A stretch of 34,207 nucleotides of DNA, from the NCBI GenBank assembly GCA_015068725.1, contig SVKA01000020.1:1-34207 (forward strand). The letters run 5' to 3'. Positions within the stretch are counted from its first letter, which is position 1. Each line of letters begins with the position of its first letter. Of this stretch, positions 7,571-15,843 are shown piece after piece. The position numbers were made by a program, and so were the translations under genes. Source of the DNA: Oscillospiraceae bacterium (GTDB lineage: Bacteria; Bacillota; Clostridia; UBA1381; UMGS1253). The notes beneath the pieces were generated by a model. The model was not told the origin of the DNA. It did no database searches and saw only the letters and a list, made by a program, of their open reading frames with translations.

Positions 7571-8104
7571 ATGTCTAACATATGGCATGATATATCGCCA
7601 AAACGCATAAATGCAGATGATTTTATCTGTGTTATAGAAATTTCAAAGGGCAGCAAGAAAAAGTATGAGCTTGATAAAGAAACGGGATATCTGATGCTTG
7701 ACAGAATATTATACACATCAACGCATTATCCGGCTAATTATGGCTTTATTCCAAGAACATACGGCGATGATAACGACCCGCTTGATGTACTTTTGTTATG
7801 CTCTGAAACGATTGAACCGATGACGCTTGTGAGAGCGTATCCGATTGGTGTTATTTCGATGATAGACAACGGCAGAAATGACGAAAAAATCGTTGCTGTT
7901 CCGTATAATGACCCGTATTATAACGTTTATAAGGATATAAGCGAGCTGCCGGGACATGTGTTTGAAGAAATGGGGCACTTTTTTACAGTGTATAAGAACC
8001 TTGAAAACAAGGAAACCGCCGTTAACGAGGTGAGCAACAAAGAGCAGGCATTAAAAATTATTGATGCGGCGATTGACAATTATATTGAAAAATTTTGCAA
8101 ATAA
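7571..8104 (+). CDS. ppa: Inorganic pyrophosphatase, family I (soluble)
   Basis: Hydrolyses pyrophosphate to two phosphates in the cytoplasm, pulling biosynthetic reactions forward. At 177 residues it has the usual family I length. It carries the substrate-binding EISKGSKKKYE at 23-33, YGFIPRTYGDD near 57-67, and the metal-binding signature DDNDPLDVL at 66-74. The ATG at 7571 is chosen because AAAGGAG lies 8 bases upstream; a longer in-frame start at 7541 would place that site inside the coding region. It is a single gene with its own promoter. The next gene, purC, has a separate promoter directly after the stop. Confidence 0.93.
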   Translation: MSNIWHDISPKRINADDFICVIEISKGSKKKYELDKETGYLMLDRILYTSTHYPANYGFIPRTYGDDNDPLDVLLLCSETIEPMTLVRAYPIGVISMIDNGRNDEKIVAVPYNDPYYNVYKDISELPGHVFEEMGHFFTVYKNLENKETAVNEVSNKEQALKIIDAAIDNYIEKFCK

Positions 8105-8109
8105 ACAGG

Positions 8110-8138
8110 TTGATTTTGCTTTGCAAATAGGGTATACT
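8110..8138 (+). promoter_or_regulatory. Sigma-A promoter for purC
   Basis: TTGATT (8110-8115), a 17-base spacer and TATACT (8133-8138) lie 34 bases before the purC start. The resulting leader would be under 30 bases, too short for a purine riboswitch. Confidence 0.8.
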
Positions 8139-8172
8139 ATTTACATAATAAATTTACGGGAGGATAAAGACA

Positions 8173-8856
8173 ATGAAAAAGATTTATGAAGGAAAGACAA
8201 AAGACGTATTCAGTCTTGATAATGGAAATGTAATGCTTAAGTTCAAGGATGATTGCACAGGCAAAGACGGCGTTTTTGACCCGGGCGAAAATTCTGTTGG
8301 ACTTAAAATTGAAGGTATTGGTAAAGCAAACCTTAGAACGTCTGTTTATTATTTTGATTTGCTTAAAAAAGCCGGCATAAAGACACATTATGTAAGTGCA
8401 AATGTCGACGAGGCTTTGATGGAGGTTTTGCCGGGCAAGGTGTTTGGTAATGGCCTTGAAGTAATTTGCCGTCTTGTTGCAACTGGAAGCTTTGTCCGCA
8501 GATACGGCGAGTACATAAAGGATGGCACGCCGCTTGAGGGTGGATATGTTGAGTGCACATTCAAAAATGATGAAAAGGGCGATCCGCTTGTTACAAGCGA
8601 AGGCCTTGAGGCACTTGGTATTATGAGCCAGAGTATGTTTGACAGCATGAAAGAGCAGACACTTAAAATCACAAAGATTGTTGCTGATGACCTTAAGACA
8701 ATCGGTCTTGATTTGTGGGATATCAAGTTTGAGTTCGGCTATAACAATGACGAGGTTATCTTGATTGACGAAATTGCATCGGGCAATATGCGTGTTTACA
8801 AGGATGGAAAAATTGTTGAGCCGGTTGAGCTTACAAAGCTTATCCTTAATAGATAA
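8173..8856 (+). CDS. purC: Phosphoribosylaminoimidazole-succinocarboxamide synthase (SAICAR synthase)
   Basis: Joins CAIR and aspartate with ATP to make SAICAR, a late step of purine synthesis in the cytoplasm. At 227 residues it is the normal bacterial length. Family motifs are visible from the N-terminus: [12 protein letters not shown], the nucleotide-loop stretch [34 protein letters not shown], and the metal/ATP-binding [11 protein letters not shown] near residue 195. The ATG follows GGGAGG at 9 bases. It is not in a pur operon here: it stands alone between its own promoter and a strong terminator, and the neighbours are not purine genes. Confidence 0.95.
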   Translation: MKKIYEGKTKDVFSLDNGNVMLKFKDDCTGKDGVFDPGENSVGLKIEGIGKANLRTSVYYFDLLKKAGIKTHYVSANVDEALMEVLPGKVFGNGLEVICRLVATGSFVRRYGEYIKDGTPLEGGYVECTFKNDEKGDPLVTSEGLEALGIMSQSMFDSMKEQTLKITKIVADDLKTIGLDLWDIKFEFGYNNDEVILIDEIASGNMRVYKDGKIVEPVELTKLILNR

Positions 8857-8872
8857 AAAATATGATTTAAAT

Positions 8873-8909
8873 AAAAGCCGAAGCGTTTGTATAAAACATT
8901 TCGGCTTTT
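8873..8909. terminator. Bidirectional terminator between purC and hydF
   Basis: AAAAGCCGAA (8873-8882) pairs with TTCGGCTTTT (8900-8909). An inner GTTT/AAAC pairing extends the stem, and a T run follows on the plus strand. It separates the convergent purC and hydF genes; the paired A/T ends let it work on both strands. Confidence 0.9.
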
Positions 8910-8916
8910 TTTGTTT

Positions 8917-10122
8917 TTAATACGTTTCGATTTTATCAAGTATGCCCGTAAGCTTTGCGATAGCTACGCCGTAATTTGTAATTGGGACATTGGCGTTTTT
9001 TGCGTTTTTTATTCGCGACATAACATAGCGGCGATTAAACATACATCCGCCGCAGTGAATGATGAGTGCGTATTTTGACAAATCCTCGGGAAAGTCGCTT
9101 CCAGACACAATGTCGACCGATAAGCCTTCGCCAATGCGCTTTCTAAGCATTTTCGGAATTTTGACGCGTCCGATATCCTCTTCGAGCGGGGCGTGCGTGC
9201 ACGCTTCTGCAATCAAAATTGTATCTGTTTCGCAAAGCGAATCAATCGCCGCCGCTCCGCGTACAAATTCATCTATATCACCCTTGTGGCGTGCAAACAA
9301 CACAGAAAACGACGTCAAGAGGCTTTTCTCAGGTTTTAATTTATACACCGTATCAAAAACCTGCGAGTCCGTAATTATAAGTTTTGGCGGCTCTTTGAGC
9401 GCGTCAAGTGCTGCGCTCATACAATCGGTGGTGCACGATATTACAAGCGATTTTCCGTCGAGCAAATCGCGTATGGTTTGTACTTGTGGAAGAATTAGAC
9501 GTCCTTTTGGCGCCTGAATATCCTGTGGCATCACAAGCAAAACAACATCGTTTTCACCTGCGAGATGACGTGCGATTGAATTTTGCGAAAAGCTTTCGGG
9601 CATAAGACGTACAAGCTCGTCTTTGATTTTGTCTATGCCTGCGCCAGTGAGGGCACTGACGCAAATTGGTACAAGTGAAAATTCATCGCGTATTTTTGCA
9701 TCTATTTTCTCTGTATTATCTAATGTATCTGCCTTGTTTATAACTGCAAGTATGGGAGTGCCGAGTTTTTTAAGTTTTTCTACCCAGATTTTTTCGTATT
9801 TAAAATTATCGTCAGCAAAAACCATTATTGCGATATCGGCACTTTTTGTTACAGCTTCAGTTTTTTGAACGCGAAGAGTACCAAGCTCGCCTGTGTCGTC
9901 AAAGCCTGCCGTATCAATAAGCACACATGGGCCGAGCGGATTTATTTCCATAGCCTTGTATACTGGGTCTGCTGTTGTGCCGCCGCTGTCCGATACAATC
10001 GCCGTATTTTGACTTGTAATCGCATTAATAAGCGACGATTTGCCGGCGTTACGCTTGCCAAATATTGCTATATGCAATCTGTCCGAGCGTGGTGTTTGGT
10101 TTAATGTGTTTTTCTCATTCAT
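8917..10122 (-). CDS. hydF: [FeFe]-hydrogenase maturation GTPase HydF
   Basis: Scaffold and carrier on which the diiron subcluster of the H-cluster is built before transfer to apo-hydrogenase. The 401-residue protein has an N-terminal GTPase domain with G1 GKRNAGKSS at 22-30, G3 DTAG at 70-73 and G4 NKAD at 129-132. A dimerisation region follows, then the C-terminal cluster-binding set C308-T-H310 and H356-C357-G-G-C360, which fits the HydF pattern CxH-x45-HCxxC. It lies 24 bases after hydG on the same strand, so they form one operon with the TM1266-type gene. No hydE is adjacent. Confidence 0.95.
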   Translation of the reverse strand: MNEKNTLNQTPRSDRLHIAIFGKRNAGKSSLINAITSQNTAIVSDSGGTTADPVYKAMEINPLGPCVLIDTAGFDDTGELGTLRVQKTEAVTKSADIAIMVFADDNFKYEKIWVEKLKKLGTPILAVINKADTLDNTEKIDAKIRDEFSLVPICVSALTGAGIDKIKDELVRLMPESFSQNSIARHLAGENDVVLLVMPQDIQAPKGRLILPQVQTIRDLLDGKSLVISCTTDCMSAALDALKEPPKLIITDSQVFDTVYKLKPEKSLLTSFSVLFARHKGDIDEFVRGAAAIDSLCETDTILIAEACTHAPLEEDIGRVKIPKMLRKRIGEGLSVDIVSGSDFPEDLSKYALIIHCGGCMFNRRYVMSRIKNAKNANVPITNYGVAIAKLTGILDKIETY

Positions 10123-10146
10123 GGCATTATCCTTTCAAAAATGTCT

Positions 10147-11562
10147 TTAAAATCTAAAATCTCGCTCGCCGTCAATTAACTGTTCGATATATTTTTGTGC
10201 CTGCGCTTTTACATCCTCGTTTGGTATGCGTGCAAGCTCGTTTAAAATGGTCTGCTCGCCGACTTTTTTCGTTTCCTCGCTTGCGTAATCCTCAAGATAT
10301 TCTTTGAAGGTCATAAGCGCATTTGCCTGACATACGTTTGCGATTTGGCCCGATTTTGCAAGGCGCATAAAGCGGTCGCCCGTACGTCCCGAACGGTAGC
10401 ACGCAGTACAAAAGCTCGGCACATATCCAAGTGTGCAAAGCCAGCGCACAACCTCGTCTAAGGGACGTGTGTCATTTACTTCGAATTGGGAAGTGTCCTC
10501 TTCGGGCTCGTCTTTAATATATCCGCCTACGCTTGTGCGCGAAGCACCACTGATTTGCGATACGCCAACCTTTAAAACTTCGGCTCTGCTCTGCTTGCTT
10601 TCACGAGTGGAAATAATAATACCTGTATAGGGGACAGTAAGCCTTAAAATTGCGACGATTTTTTTGAAAAGTTCGTCTGTAATTGCATTAGGGAACTCTT
10701 TTACATCGATATCATCGGCGGGACGTATACGCGGAACGCTGATTGTATGAGGGCCTACGCCGTGAGTATCTTCAAGGTGCTGTGCATGAAGTAAAAGTCC
10801 GACAAAGTCATAGCGATACTGATAAAGGCCAAACAAAACGCCTATGCCAACATCATCAATTCCGCCTTCCATAGCTCTGTCCATCGCCTCTGTATGATAT
10901 GCATAGTTATGCTTTGGCCCCTTTGGATGAAGATATTCGTATGTCGGCTTATGATACGTTTCCTGGAAAAGAATATATGTGCCTATTCCTGCATCCTTGA
11001 GCTTTTTGTAATTTTCAACCGTAGTTGCGGCGATGTTTATATTTACGCGGCGGATTTCACCGTTTTTGTGCTTTACGCCATAGATAGTCTTGATGCTTTC
11101 GAGCACATATTCAATCGGACAATTTACGGGGTCTTCGCCTGTTTCAAGGGCAAGACGTTTGTGTCCCATATCCTGAAGAGCAACGACCTCGGCTTTGATT
11201 TCCTCCTGCGTAAGCTGTTTGCGGCAGATATGCTTGTTTGAGTAATGATATGGACAGTAGCGGCACTCATTTACGCAGTAGTTTGAAAGATACAACGGCG
11301 CAAACATAACAATACGCTTGCCATAGATTTTTTCCTTTACCTCTTGTGCAAGAGTGTAAATCTTATCCAAAAGGGCGGGGGAGTCGCACTCGAGCAGAAC
11401 TGCCGCCTCTCTATGTGTAAGACCGTGATACTCGGCTGCTTTTTTTAGAATTTTTTCAATCATTTCTTCATCGTTTTTATGCGCTGCGGCAAATTCGATG
11501 GTATCGAGTATTTCTTTGTCATCTATAAATTCTGTTGCATTTTTTGATTTGCTGTTATACAT
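10147..11562 (-). CDS. hydG: [FeFe]-hydrogenase maturation radical SAM enzyme HydG (tyrosine lyase)
   Basis: Cleaves tyrosine to p-cresol and dehydroglycine and makes the CO and cyanide ligands of the H-cluster. The 471-residue protein has the radical-SAM cluster motif C96-x3-C100-x2-C103 (CVNECRYCPYH), a ThiH/HydG-type barrel, and the C-terminal auxiliary-cluster motif C385-x2-C388-x22-C411, which separates HydG from ThiH. It is mid-operon: 35 bases after the TM1266-type gene and 24 before hydF. All ligands for both clusters are intact, so the enzyme should be functional. Confidence 0.96.
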   Translation of the reverse strand: MYNSKSKNATEFIDDKEILDTIEFAAAHKNDEEMIEKILKKAAEYHGLTHREAAVLLECDSPALLDKIYTLAQEVKEKIYGKRIVMFAPLYLSNYCVNECRYCPYHYSNKHICRKQLTQEEIKAEVVALQDMGHKRLALETGEDPVNCPIEYVLESIKTIYGVKHKNGEIRRVNINIAATTVENYKKLKDAGIGTYILFQETYHKPTYEYLHPKGPKHNYAYHTEAMDRAMEGGIDDVGIGVLFGLYQYRYDFVGLLLHAQHLEDTHGVGPHTISVPRIRPADDIDVKEFPNAITDELFKKIVAILRLTVPYTGIIISTRESKQSRAEVLKVGVSQISGASRTSVGGYIKDEPEEDTSQFEVNDTRPLDEVVRWLCTLGYVPSFCTACYRSGRTGDRFMRLAKSGQIANVCQANALMTFKEYLEDYASEETKKVGEQTILNELARIPNEDVKAQAQKYIEQLIDGERDFRF

Positions 11563-11597
11563 AGTATCAACACCTTTCGCTGTTATTTTATATAAAA

Positions 11598-11846
11598 TTA
11601 TTTTTCTTTTGTATACATCGCTTTAACACTTACTCCGTCAATGCGACCGAGTCTTCCTGAAAGAGCGCTTATTTTGTCCTGAGGTGCATCTATAACGATG
11701 CTTATAATACACACATCGCGTTCGCGATACGGAACGCCAAGTCTTGCTATAATATCTTTTGCGTATTCGTGAAGTATGTCATTAATCTGCGGTGTCGAAT
11801 CGAGATTTTCGACTATAATACCAATAAGGGCAACTCTTTTTTCCAT
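11598..11846 (-). CDS. TM1266-type putative regulator of the iron-only hydrogenase system
   Basis: A protein of about 82 residues with an ACT/ferredoxin-like beta-alpha-beta fold (RVALIGIIVEN near the N-terminus, DVCIISIVIDAPQDKISALSGR in the middle). The family is named for Thermotoga TM1266 and commonly sits beside hydE, hydF and hydG. Its molecular role is not established, and a nickel-responsive NikR-like C-terminal fold has been noted for it. I start it at ATG 11846, where GGAGG lies 5 bases upstream; the frame also opens further upstream, but without a ribosome site. It is the first gene of the hydG-hydF operon. Confidence 0.82.
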   Translation of the reverse strand: MEKRVALIGIIVENLDSTPQINDILHEYAKDIIARLGVPYRERDVCIISIVIDAPQDKISALSGRLGRIDGVSVKAMYTKEK

Positions 11847-11883
11847 AACTGCCTCCATATATTTTGCTATTTTAAAAGACAAA

Positions 11884-11919
11884 AAAACCATGCCTATCTT
11901 TCCAGATACACATGGTTTT
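11884..11919. terminator. Hairpin terminator between thrC and the hydrogenase-maturation operon
   Basis: AAAACCATG (11884-11892) pairs with CATGGTTTT (11911-11919). An inner stem TATCT/AGATA closes a 4-base loop. On the minus strand it runs into seven T residues, so it should end the thrC transcript. It lies only 37 bases before the TM1266-type start, so it may be in that gene's leader if the promoter is further upstream. Confidence 0.75.
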
Positions 11920-12053
11920 ATTATGCTCCACTGTCATTTTTATATGACATATTATAATTTCTTCTAACTCGGAAAAACCTCGGTATCAGAAAATATTATA
12001 TTTTAGTATTTTGCCTCGTCGTCAATTATTCATTTCAGACTCGGGAAAATGTT

Positions 12054-13556
12054 TTATTCTACTTTCAAAAATTCGCTTACAACCTGTTTCATCTGTTTTT
12101 TCTCACAACTCATATCAAACAGACGAGCCTTTGATTTAAGCTCGGAAAGCGACTTTGGAATACGCATGTTGCTCTTTTCGGCAAGAATGTCCAAAAGCTC
12201 AAACTCATTTTTGCCCGCAACGCTTGAAAGTCCTTCAAGAGCAATAAGTACACTTTGATTAAACTTAAATGGACTTGCTGTTGAGGCAATAACTGTTTTT
12301 GTAGTATCACCGGTCTGTTGTGCATATTTATCGTATACATACTTACCAACAGCGGTGTGTGTGTCCATAACGTATGAGTATTCTTCGTTTACACTGCTGA
12401 TTGTCTGCATTGTTTCTTCATCATTACAGCAGCCTGCATAAAAGCTTTCCTGAATTTTAGCGAGTACATCAGCGCTTACAGAGTATTTTCCATCTTCTGC
12501 AAGTGCGCCCATATATTCTCTTATCTTTTCATCATTTCCGTCTGTCATATCATACAAAAGACGCTCAAGATTGCTTGAAACGAGTATATCCATTGACGGC
12601 GAGATTGTGGTATGAAACTTTCTGTTTTTATCATACACACCTGTATTTATAAACTCAGTAAGAACGTTGTTCTCGTTTGACGCACAGATGAATTTGTTAA
12701 CGGGAAGTCCCATTTTCTTTGCATAATAGCCTGCTAAAATGTTTCCGAAATTACCTGTCGGAACGGCAAAATTAATCTTGTCGCCAAGCTTTATTTCATC
12801 ACTTTTTATAAGGTCTGCATAAGCAGAGAAATAATATACAATCTGCGGAACAAGACGTCCCCAGTTTATTGAATTTGCGCTCGAAAGCTCAAATCCATTA
12901 AGAGCTAAACGCTCATTATAGTCTTCGTCTGTAAAAATCTTCTTAACGCCCGTCTGCGCATCATCGAAATTGCCGATGACTGCGGCAACACCAACGTTGT
13001 TGCCCTCCTGCGTAATCATTTGCAGCTTTTGAATTTCGCTTACGCCGCGTTCAGGATAAAATACGAAAATGCGTGTTTTGTCAACGTCCTTAAAGCCTTC
13101 GAGTGCAGCTTTACCTGTATCACCCGAGGTGGCAACAAGAATTACACACTCCTTGTCGCTTCCACACTTTTGAATTGACTTTGTAAGAAGGTGGGGAAGA
13201 ATTTGAAGTGCCATATCCTTAAAAGCACAGGTAGGACCATGCCAAAGCTCAAGAAAATACACGCGCTCATTAAGCTTGTATACGGGAGCGATGCCTGCTG
13301 TTTCAAATTTTTCTTTGCTGTATGCCAAATCGACACATTCTTTTACTTCAAACAGGTCAAAATCAGTCAAAAACTTTGACAAAATAAACACAGCTCTGTC
13401 ATTATAGGACATGGGCGCAAGACTTTCAAGATCACCTTGTGTAATTTTGGGAAGCATTTCGGGAACGAAAAGTCCGCCGTCTTTTGAAAGACCTGTTTTT
13501 ATTGCCTGTGCGGATTTGATTTTTAAAGAATTGTCTCTTGTACTGCTGTATAGCAT
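12054..13556 (-). CDS. thrC: Threonine synthase
   Basis: PLP enzyme that converts O-phospho-homoserine to threonine in the cytoplasm. The 500-residue length and the motif LWHGPTCAFKDMALQ place it in the long (E. coli/yeast-type) threonine synthase class, with K113 as the probable Schiff-base lysine. VATSGDTGKAALEGF (phosphate-binding loop) and VPTGNFGNILAGYYAKKMGL are also typical. The ATG follows GGAGG at 7 bases. No other threonine-pathway gene is adjacent, and no threonine-rich leader peptide was found in the 126 bases upstream, though a hairpin lies there. Confidence 0.95.
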   Translation of the reverse strand: MLYSSTRDNSLKIKSAQAIKTGLSKDGGLFVPEMLPKITQGDLESLAPMSYNDRAVFILSKFLTDFDLFEVKECVDLAYSKEKFETAGIAPVYKLNERVYFLELWHGPTCAFKDMALQILPHLLTKSIQKCGSDKECVILVATSGDTGKAALEGFKDVDKTRIFVFYPERGVSEIQKLQMITQEGNNVGVAAVIGNFDDAQTGVKKIFTDEDYNERLALNGFELSSANSINWGRLVPQIVYYFSAYADLIKSDEIKLGDKINFAVPTGNFGNILAGYYAKKMGLPVNKFICASNENNVLTEFINTGVYDKNRKFHTTISPSMDILVSSNLERLLYDMTDGNDEKIREYMGALAEDGKYSVSADVLAKIQESFYAGCCNDEETMQTISSVNEEYSYVMDTHTAVGKYVYDKYAQQTGDTTKTVIASTASPFKFNQSVLIALEGLSSVAGKNEFELLDILAEKSNMRIPKSLSELKSKARLFDMSCEKKQMKQVVSEFLKVE

Positions 13557-13599
13557 ATATTAACCTCCAAGTGATTGCGTAAAACTGATGTATGTGTAA

Positions 13600-13647
13600 A
13601 ACCAAAAAACATACTGCGGGCGGAAAGCACATTTGCCCTCCGCCTGC
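13600..13647 (-). terminator. Terminator-like hairpin upstream of thrC
   Basis: A GC-rich stem pairs 13616-13624 with 13639-13647 around an inner GCA/TGC pairing. Read on the minus strand, it is followed a few bases later by TTTTTTGGTTTT. The simplest reading is the terminator of the small P-loop gene ending at 13683. Because no convincing thrC promoter is seen downstream of it, it could instead be an attenuator in a thrC leader. On the minus strand one stem position is a mismatch. Confidence 0.5.
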
Positions 13648-13682
13648 ACATGAATATAATACAGTTTTGTTTTTTTTACGTT

Positions 13683-14093
13683 TTATACGTACTTTTTGAT
13701 ATATTCCGGTGCCTTTGCGGCGTCCATGCTTATGGTAAACAAAAACGATATGTTGTAGTGTTTAACGAGTCCTTCGATATCGTCAAAAAACTTTTCGAGT
13801 CCGTCGGTCTGTGCGCCTACGATTTTAAATATGCTGTCAATATAAACGTTTGACATATCGTAGTTATTTGAAATAAGTCCGCACAAAAATCCGTAAAATT
13901 CATCATATGACTTTAATGCAAAGCCCGAAGTATCGACCATACGAACTTCGTGAGCGATATCGTGCATATGTCTTTTTGTATCACAGCTGATAAACACTAT
14001 ATCACCCTTAGCTGTTGATACGGCGTTGTTCACACTCTCAATCAAAGCCTTTGTTTTACCGCTGCCTTTTTCACCTATAAGTATTTTTATCAT
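13683..14093 (-). CDS. Small P-loop ATPase-like protein, function unknown
   Basis: A 136-residue cytoplasmic protein. An exact Walker A motif (GEKGSGKT, residues 7-14) is at the very N-terminus, and a Walker-B-like strand (NVYIDSIFK) lies near residue 82. A final hydrophobic strand ISFLFTIS leads to the C-terminus. It has the minimal P-loop core and nothing else: no membrane segment and no DNA-binding domain are visible. The ATG follows AGGAGG at about 9 bases, and a good promoter (14122-14150) drives it alone. The two neighbours, thrC and pgi, suggest no role. It could be a nucleotide kinase relative or a regulatory ATPase; I do not recognise a named family. Confidence 0.75.
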   Translation of the reverse strand: MIKILIGEKGSGKTKALIESVNNAVSTAKGDIVFISCDTKRHMHDIAHEVRMVDTSGFALKSYDEFYGFLCGLISNNYDMSNVYIDSIFKIVGAQTDGLEKFFDDIEGLVKHYNISFLFTISMDAAKAPEYIKKYV

Positions 14094-14121
14094 TTTAATT
14101 TACCTCCTCTAAAATATTATT

Positions 14122-14150
14122 TATATAATAAGCATACTATATTTAATCAA
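14122..14150 (-). promoter_or_regulatory. Sigma-A promoter of the small P-loop gene
   Basis: On the minus strand, TTGATT (14150-14145), a 17-base spacer and TATATA (14127-14122) lie about 30 bases before the start codon. The 147-base gap to pgi holds nothing else that I can name. Confidence 0.7.
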
Positions 14151-14240
14151 AATATGCAAGTAAATATTGCAAATTTATTTCAAGGGGTGGTATTTTTTAC
14201 CTTTTTTTAAGTGAAATAAGCACCAAAAATCATATAAAAA

Positions 14241-15593
14241 TTATTTTCCAAGTCTATTTTCAAGCTCTGCCTTTTCGTTTTCATAGCCCGGTTTTCCCAA
14301 AAGTGCAAACATATTTTTCTTATATGCCTCGACACCCGGCTGATTAAACGGATTTACTCCAAGAAGGTATCCGCTTATTGCGCACGCCTTTTCAAAGAAA
14401 TATATAAGCTTGCCGATGCAGTATTCATCAAGCCTTTCTATTGATACAATAAGATTTGGTACACCGCCGTCAGTATGTGCAAGCACGGTTCCTTCATAGG
14501 CTTTTTTATTTACAAAATCCATTGTCTTTCCTGATAGAAAATTCAGGCCGTCAATATTTTGGGCATCTTCTTTTATCTCTATGTCGCGTCTTGGTTTTTC
14601 AACGTTTAAAACAGTTTCAAACAAAATTCGCTGACCGTCCTGGATATATTGTCCCATCGAATGAAGGTCGGTTGAAAAATCGGCACATGCGGGGAATATT
14701 CCCTTGCCGTCTTTTCCTTCGCTTTCGCCAAAAAGCTGTTTAAACCATTCCGAAAAATAGTGAAGGGATGGCTCGTAGTTGATAAGCATTTCAATGCTTT
14801 TACCTTTGCGGTACAGCGCATTTCTTGCAGCTGCATAAGCGTAGCACGCATTTTCTGTTACAGACGGATTTTTATACTCTTCATATCCCGACTGCGCGCC
14901 CTCCATAAGCCTGTCAATATCTGCACCACTTACGGCAATAGGCAAAAGACCTACTGCGGTCAAAACGGAGAAACGACCACCTACATCGTCGGGAATTACA
15001 AAGGTTTCATAGCCTTCACTGTCGCAAAGTGCTTTGAGCGCACCGCGAGCCTTGTCAGTGGTTGCGTAAATTCTGCTTTTTGCGCCGTCTTTGCCATATT
15101 TCTTTTCGCAAAGCTCTTTTAAAACGCGAAAAGCAACCGCAGGCTCGGTTGTTGTGCCTGATTTTGATATGATATTAAGCGAAAAATCACGCTCGCCGAT
15201 TACATCTATAAGGTCTGCAAGATAAGTCGGACTTATGGAGTTGCCGGCAAAATAAATTTCGGGAGTTTTGCGCACGCTTTTATCTACTGCATTATAAAAG
15301 CTGTGGCGAAGCGCCTCAATAACCGCTCTTGCACCAAGATATGAACCGCCAATTCCTATTACAACAAGAACGTCAGAGTCTGACTTTATCTTCTCGGCCG
15401 CTGCTTTTATGCGTGAAAACTCATCCTTGTCGTATGAAACGGGAAGGTCTACCCATCCAAGAAAGTCATTTCCTGCTCCTGTTTTTGCGTGGAGCATATC
15501 ATGACATGTTTTTGTCATTTCGCCCAGAAAATCAATCTCGCGTGATGAGATAAAATCATTTGCTTTGGAATAATCAAATTTTAATGTACTCAT
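14241..15593 (-). CDS. pgi: Glucose-6-phosphate isomerase
   Basis: Interconverts glucose 6-phosphate and fructose 6-phosphate in glycolysis and gluconeogenesis. At 450 residues it matches the shorter Firmicutes-type PGI. Visible are the sugar-phosphate-binding stretch [34 protein letters not shown] (SIS-domain phosphate loop), the catalytic-glutamate segment [14 protein letters not shown], and the C-terminal [20 protein letters not shown] with the catalytic lysine. The ATG follows GGAGA at about 9 bases. It is a single gene with its own promoter at 15634-15662. Confidence 0.95.
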   Translation of the reverse strand: MSTLKFDYSKANDFISSREIDFLGEMTKTCHDMLHAKTGAGNDFLGWVDLPVSYDKDEFSRIKAAAEKIKSDSDVLVVIGIGGSYLGARAVIEALRHSFYNAVDKSVRKTPEIYFAGNSISPTYLADLIDVIGERDFSLNIISKSGTTTEPAVAFRVLKELCEKKYGKDGAKSRIYATTDKARGALKALCDSEGYETFVIPDDVGGRFSVLTAVGLLPIAVSGADIDRLMEGAQSGYEEYKNPSVTENACYAYAAARNALYRKGKSIEMLINYEPSLHYFSEWFKQLFGESEGKDGKGIFPACADFSTDLHSMGQYIQDGQRILFETVLNVEKPRRDIEIKEDAQNIDGLNFLSGKTMDFVNKKAYEGTVLAHTDGGVPNLIVSIERLDEYCIGKLIYFFEKACAISGYLLGVNPFNQPGVEAYKKNMFALLGKPGYENEKAELENRLGK

Positions 15594-15633
15594 TTATAAA
15601 ATCTCTCCTTTTGGTATTCTTTGTTTATTTCTC

Positions 15634-15662
15634 ATTCTAAACCATTTTGTCAGTTTGTGCAA
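15634..15662 (-). promoter_or_regulatory. Sigma-A promoter of pgi
   Basis: On the minus strand, TTGCAC (15662-15657), a spacer of exactly 17 bases and TAGAAT (15639-15634) lie about 40 bases before the pgi start. It sits in the 250-base divergent gap between pgi and the DUF2156 gene. Confidence 0.7.
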
Positions 15663-15796
15663 GAAAAAAATAGCAAAGAACAACAAATTGCTAAAAAAAC
15701 TAACATTATGATATATACCCTGAAAAACGGGTGAATATGATATTTGAATAAAAAATATAAAAATTTTAATAAAATATATCTTTTTTGGGAAAATTA

Positions 15797-15805
15797 TGCT
15801 ATACT
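15797..15805 (+). promoter_or_regulatory. Extended -10 element for the DUF2156-GNAT operon
   Basis: TGCTATACT is an extended -10 (TGn plus TATACT), 39 bases before the ATG at 15844. The -35 region at the 17-base spacing is weak, which is common for extended -10 promoters. Confidence 0.5.
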
Positions 15806-15843
15806 GTGGATAGATAAACAATAAATATGGGAGAAGTTTGTAT

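Noticed and set aside
8139-8172. Purine or ZTP riboswitch before purC
   Set aside because: The promoter lies 34 bases from the start, leaving no room for an aptamer.
13557-13682. Threonine leader peptide or riboswitch before thrC
   Set aside because: No threonine/isoleucine-rich short frame and no known riboswitch core was seen; the hairpin there is more simply the terminator of the upstream gene.
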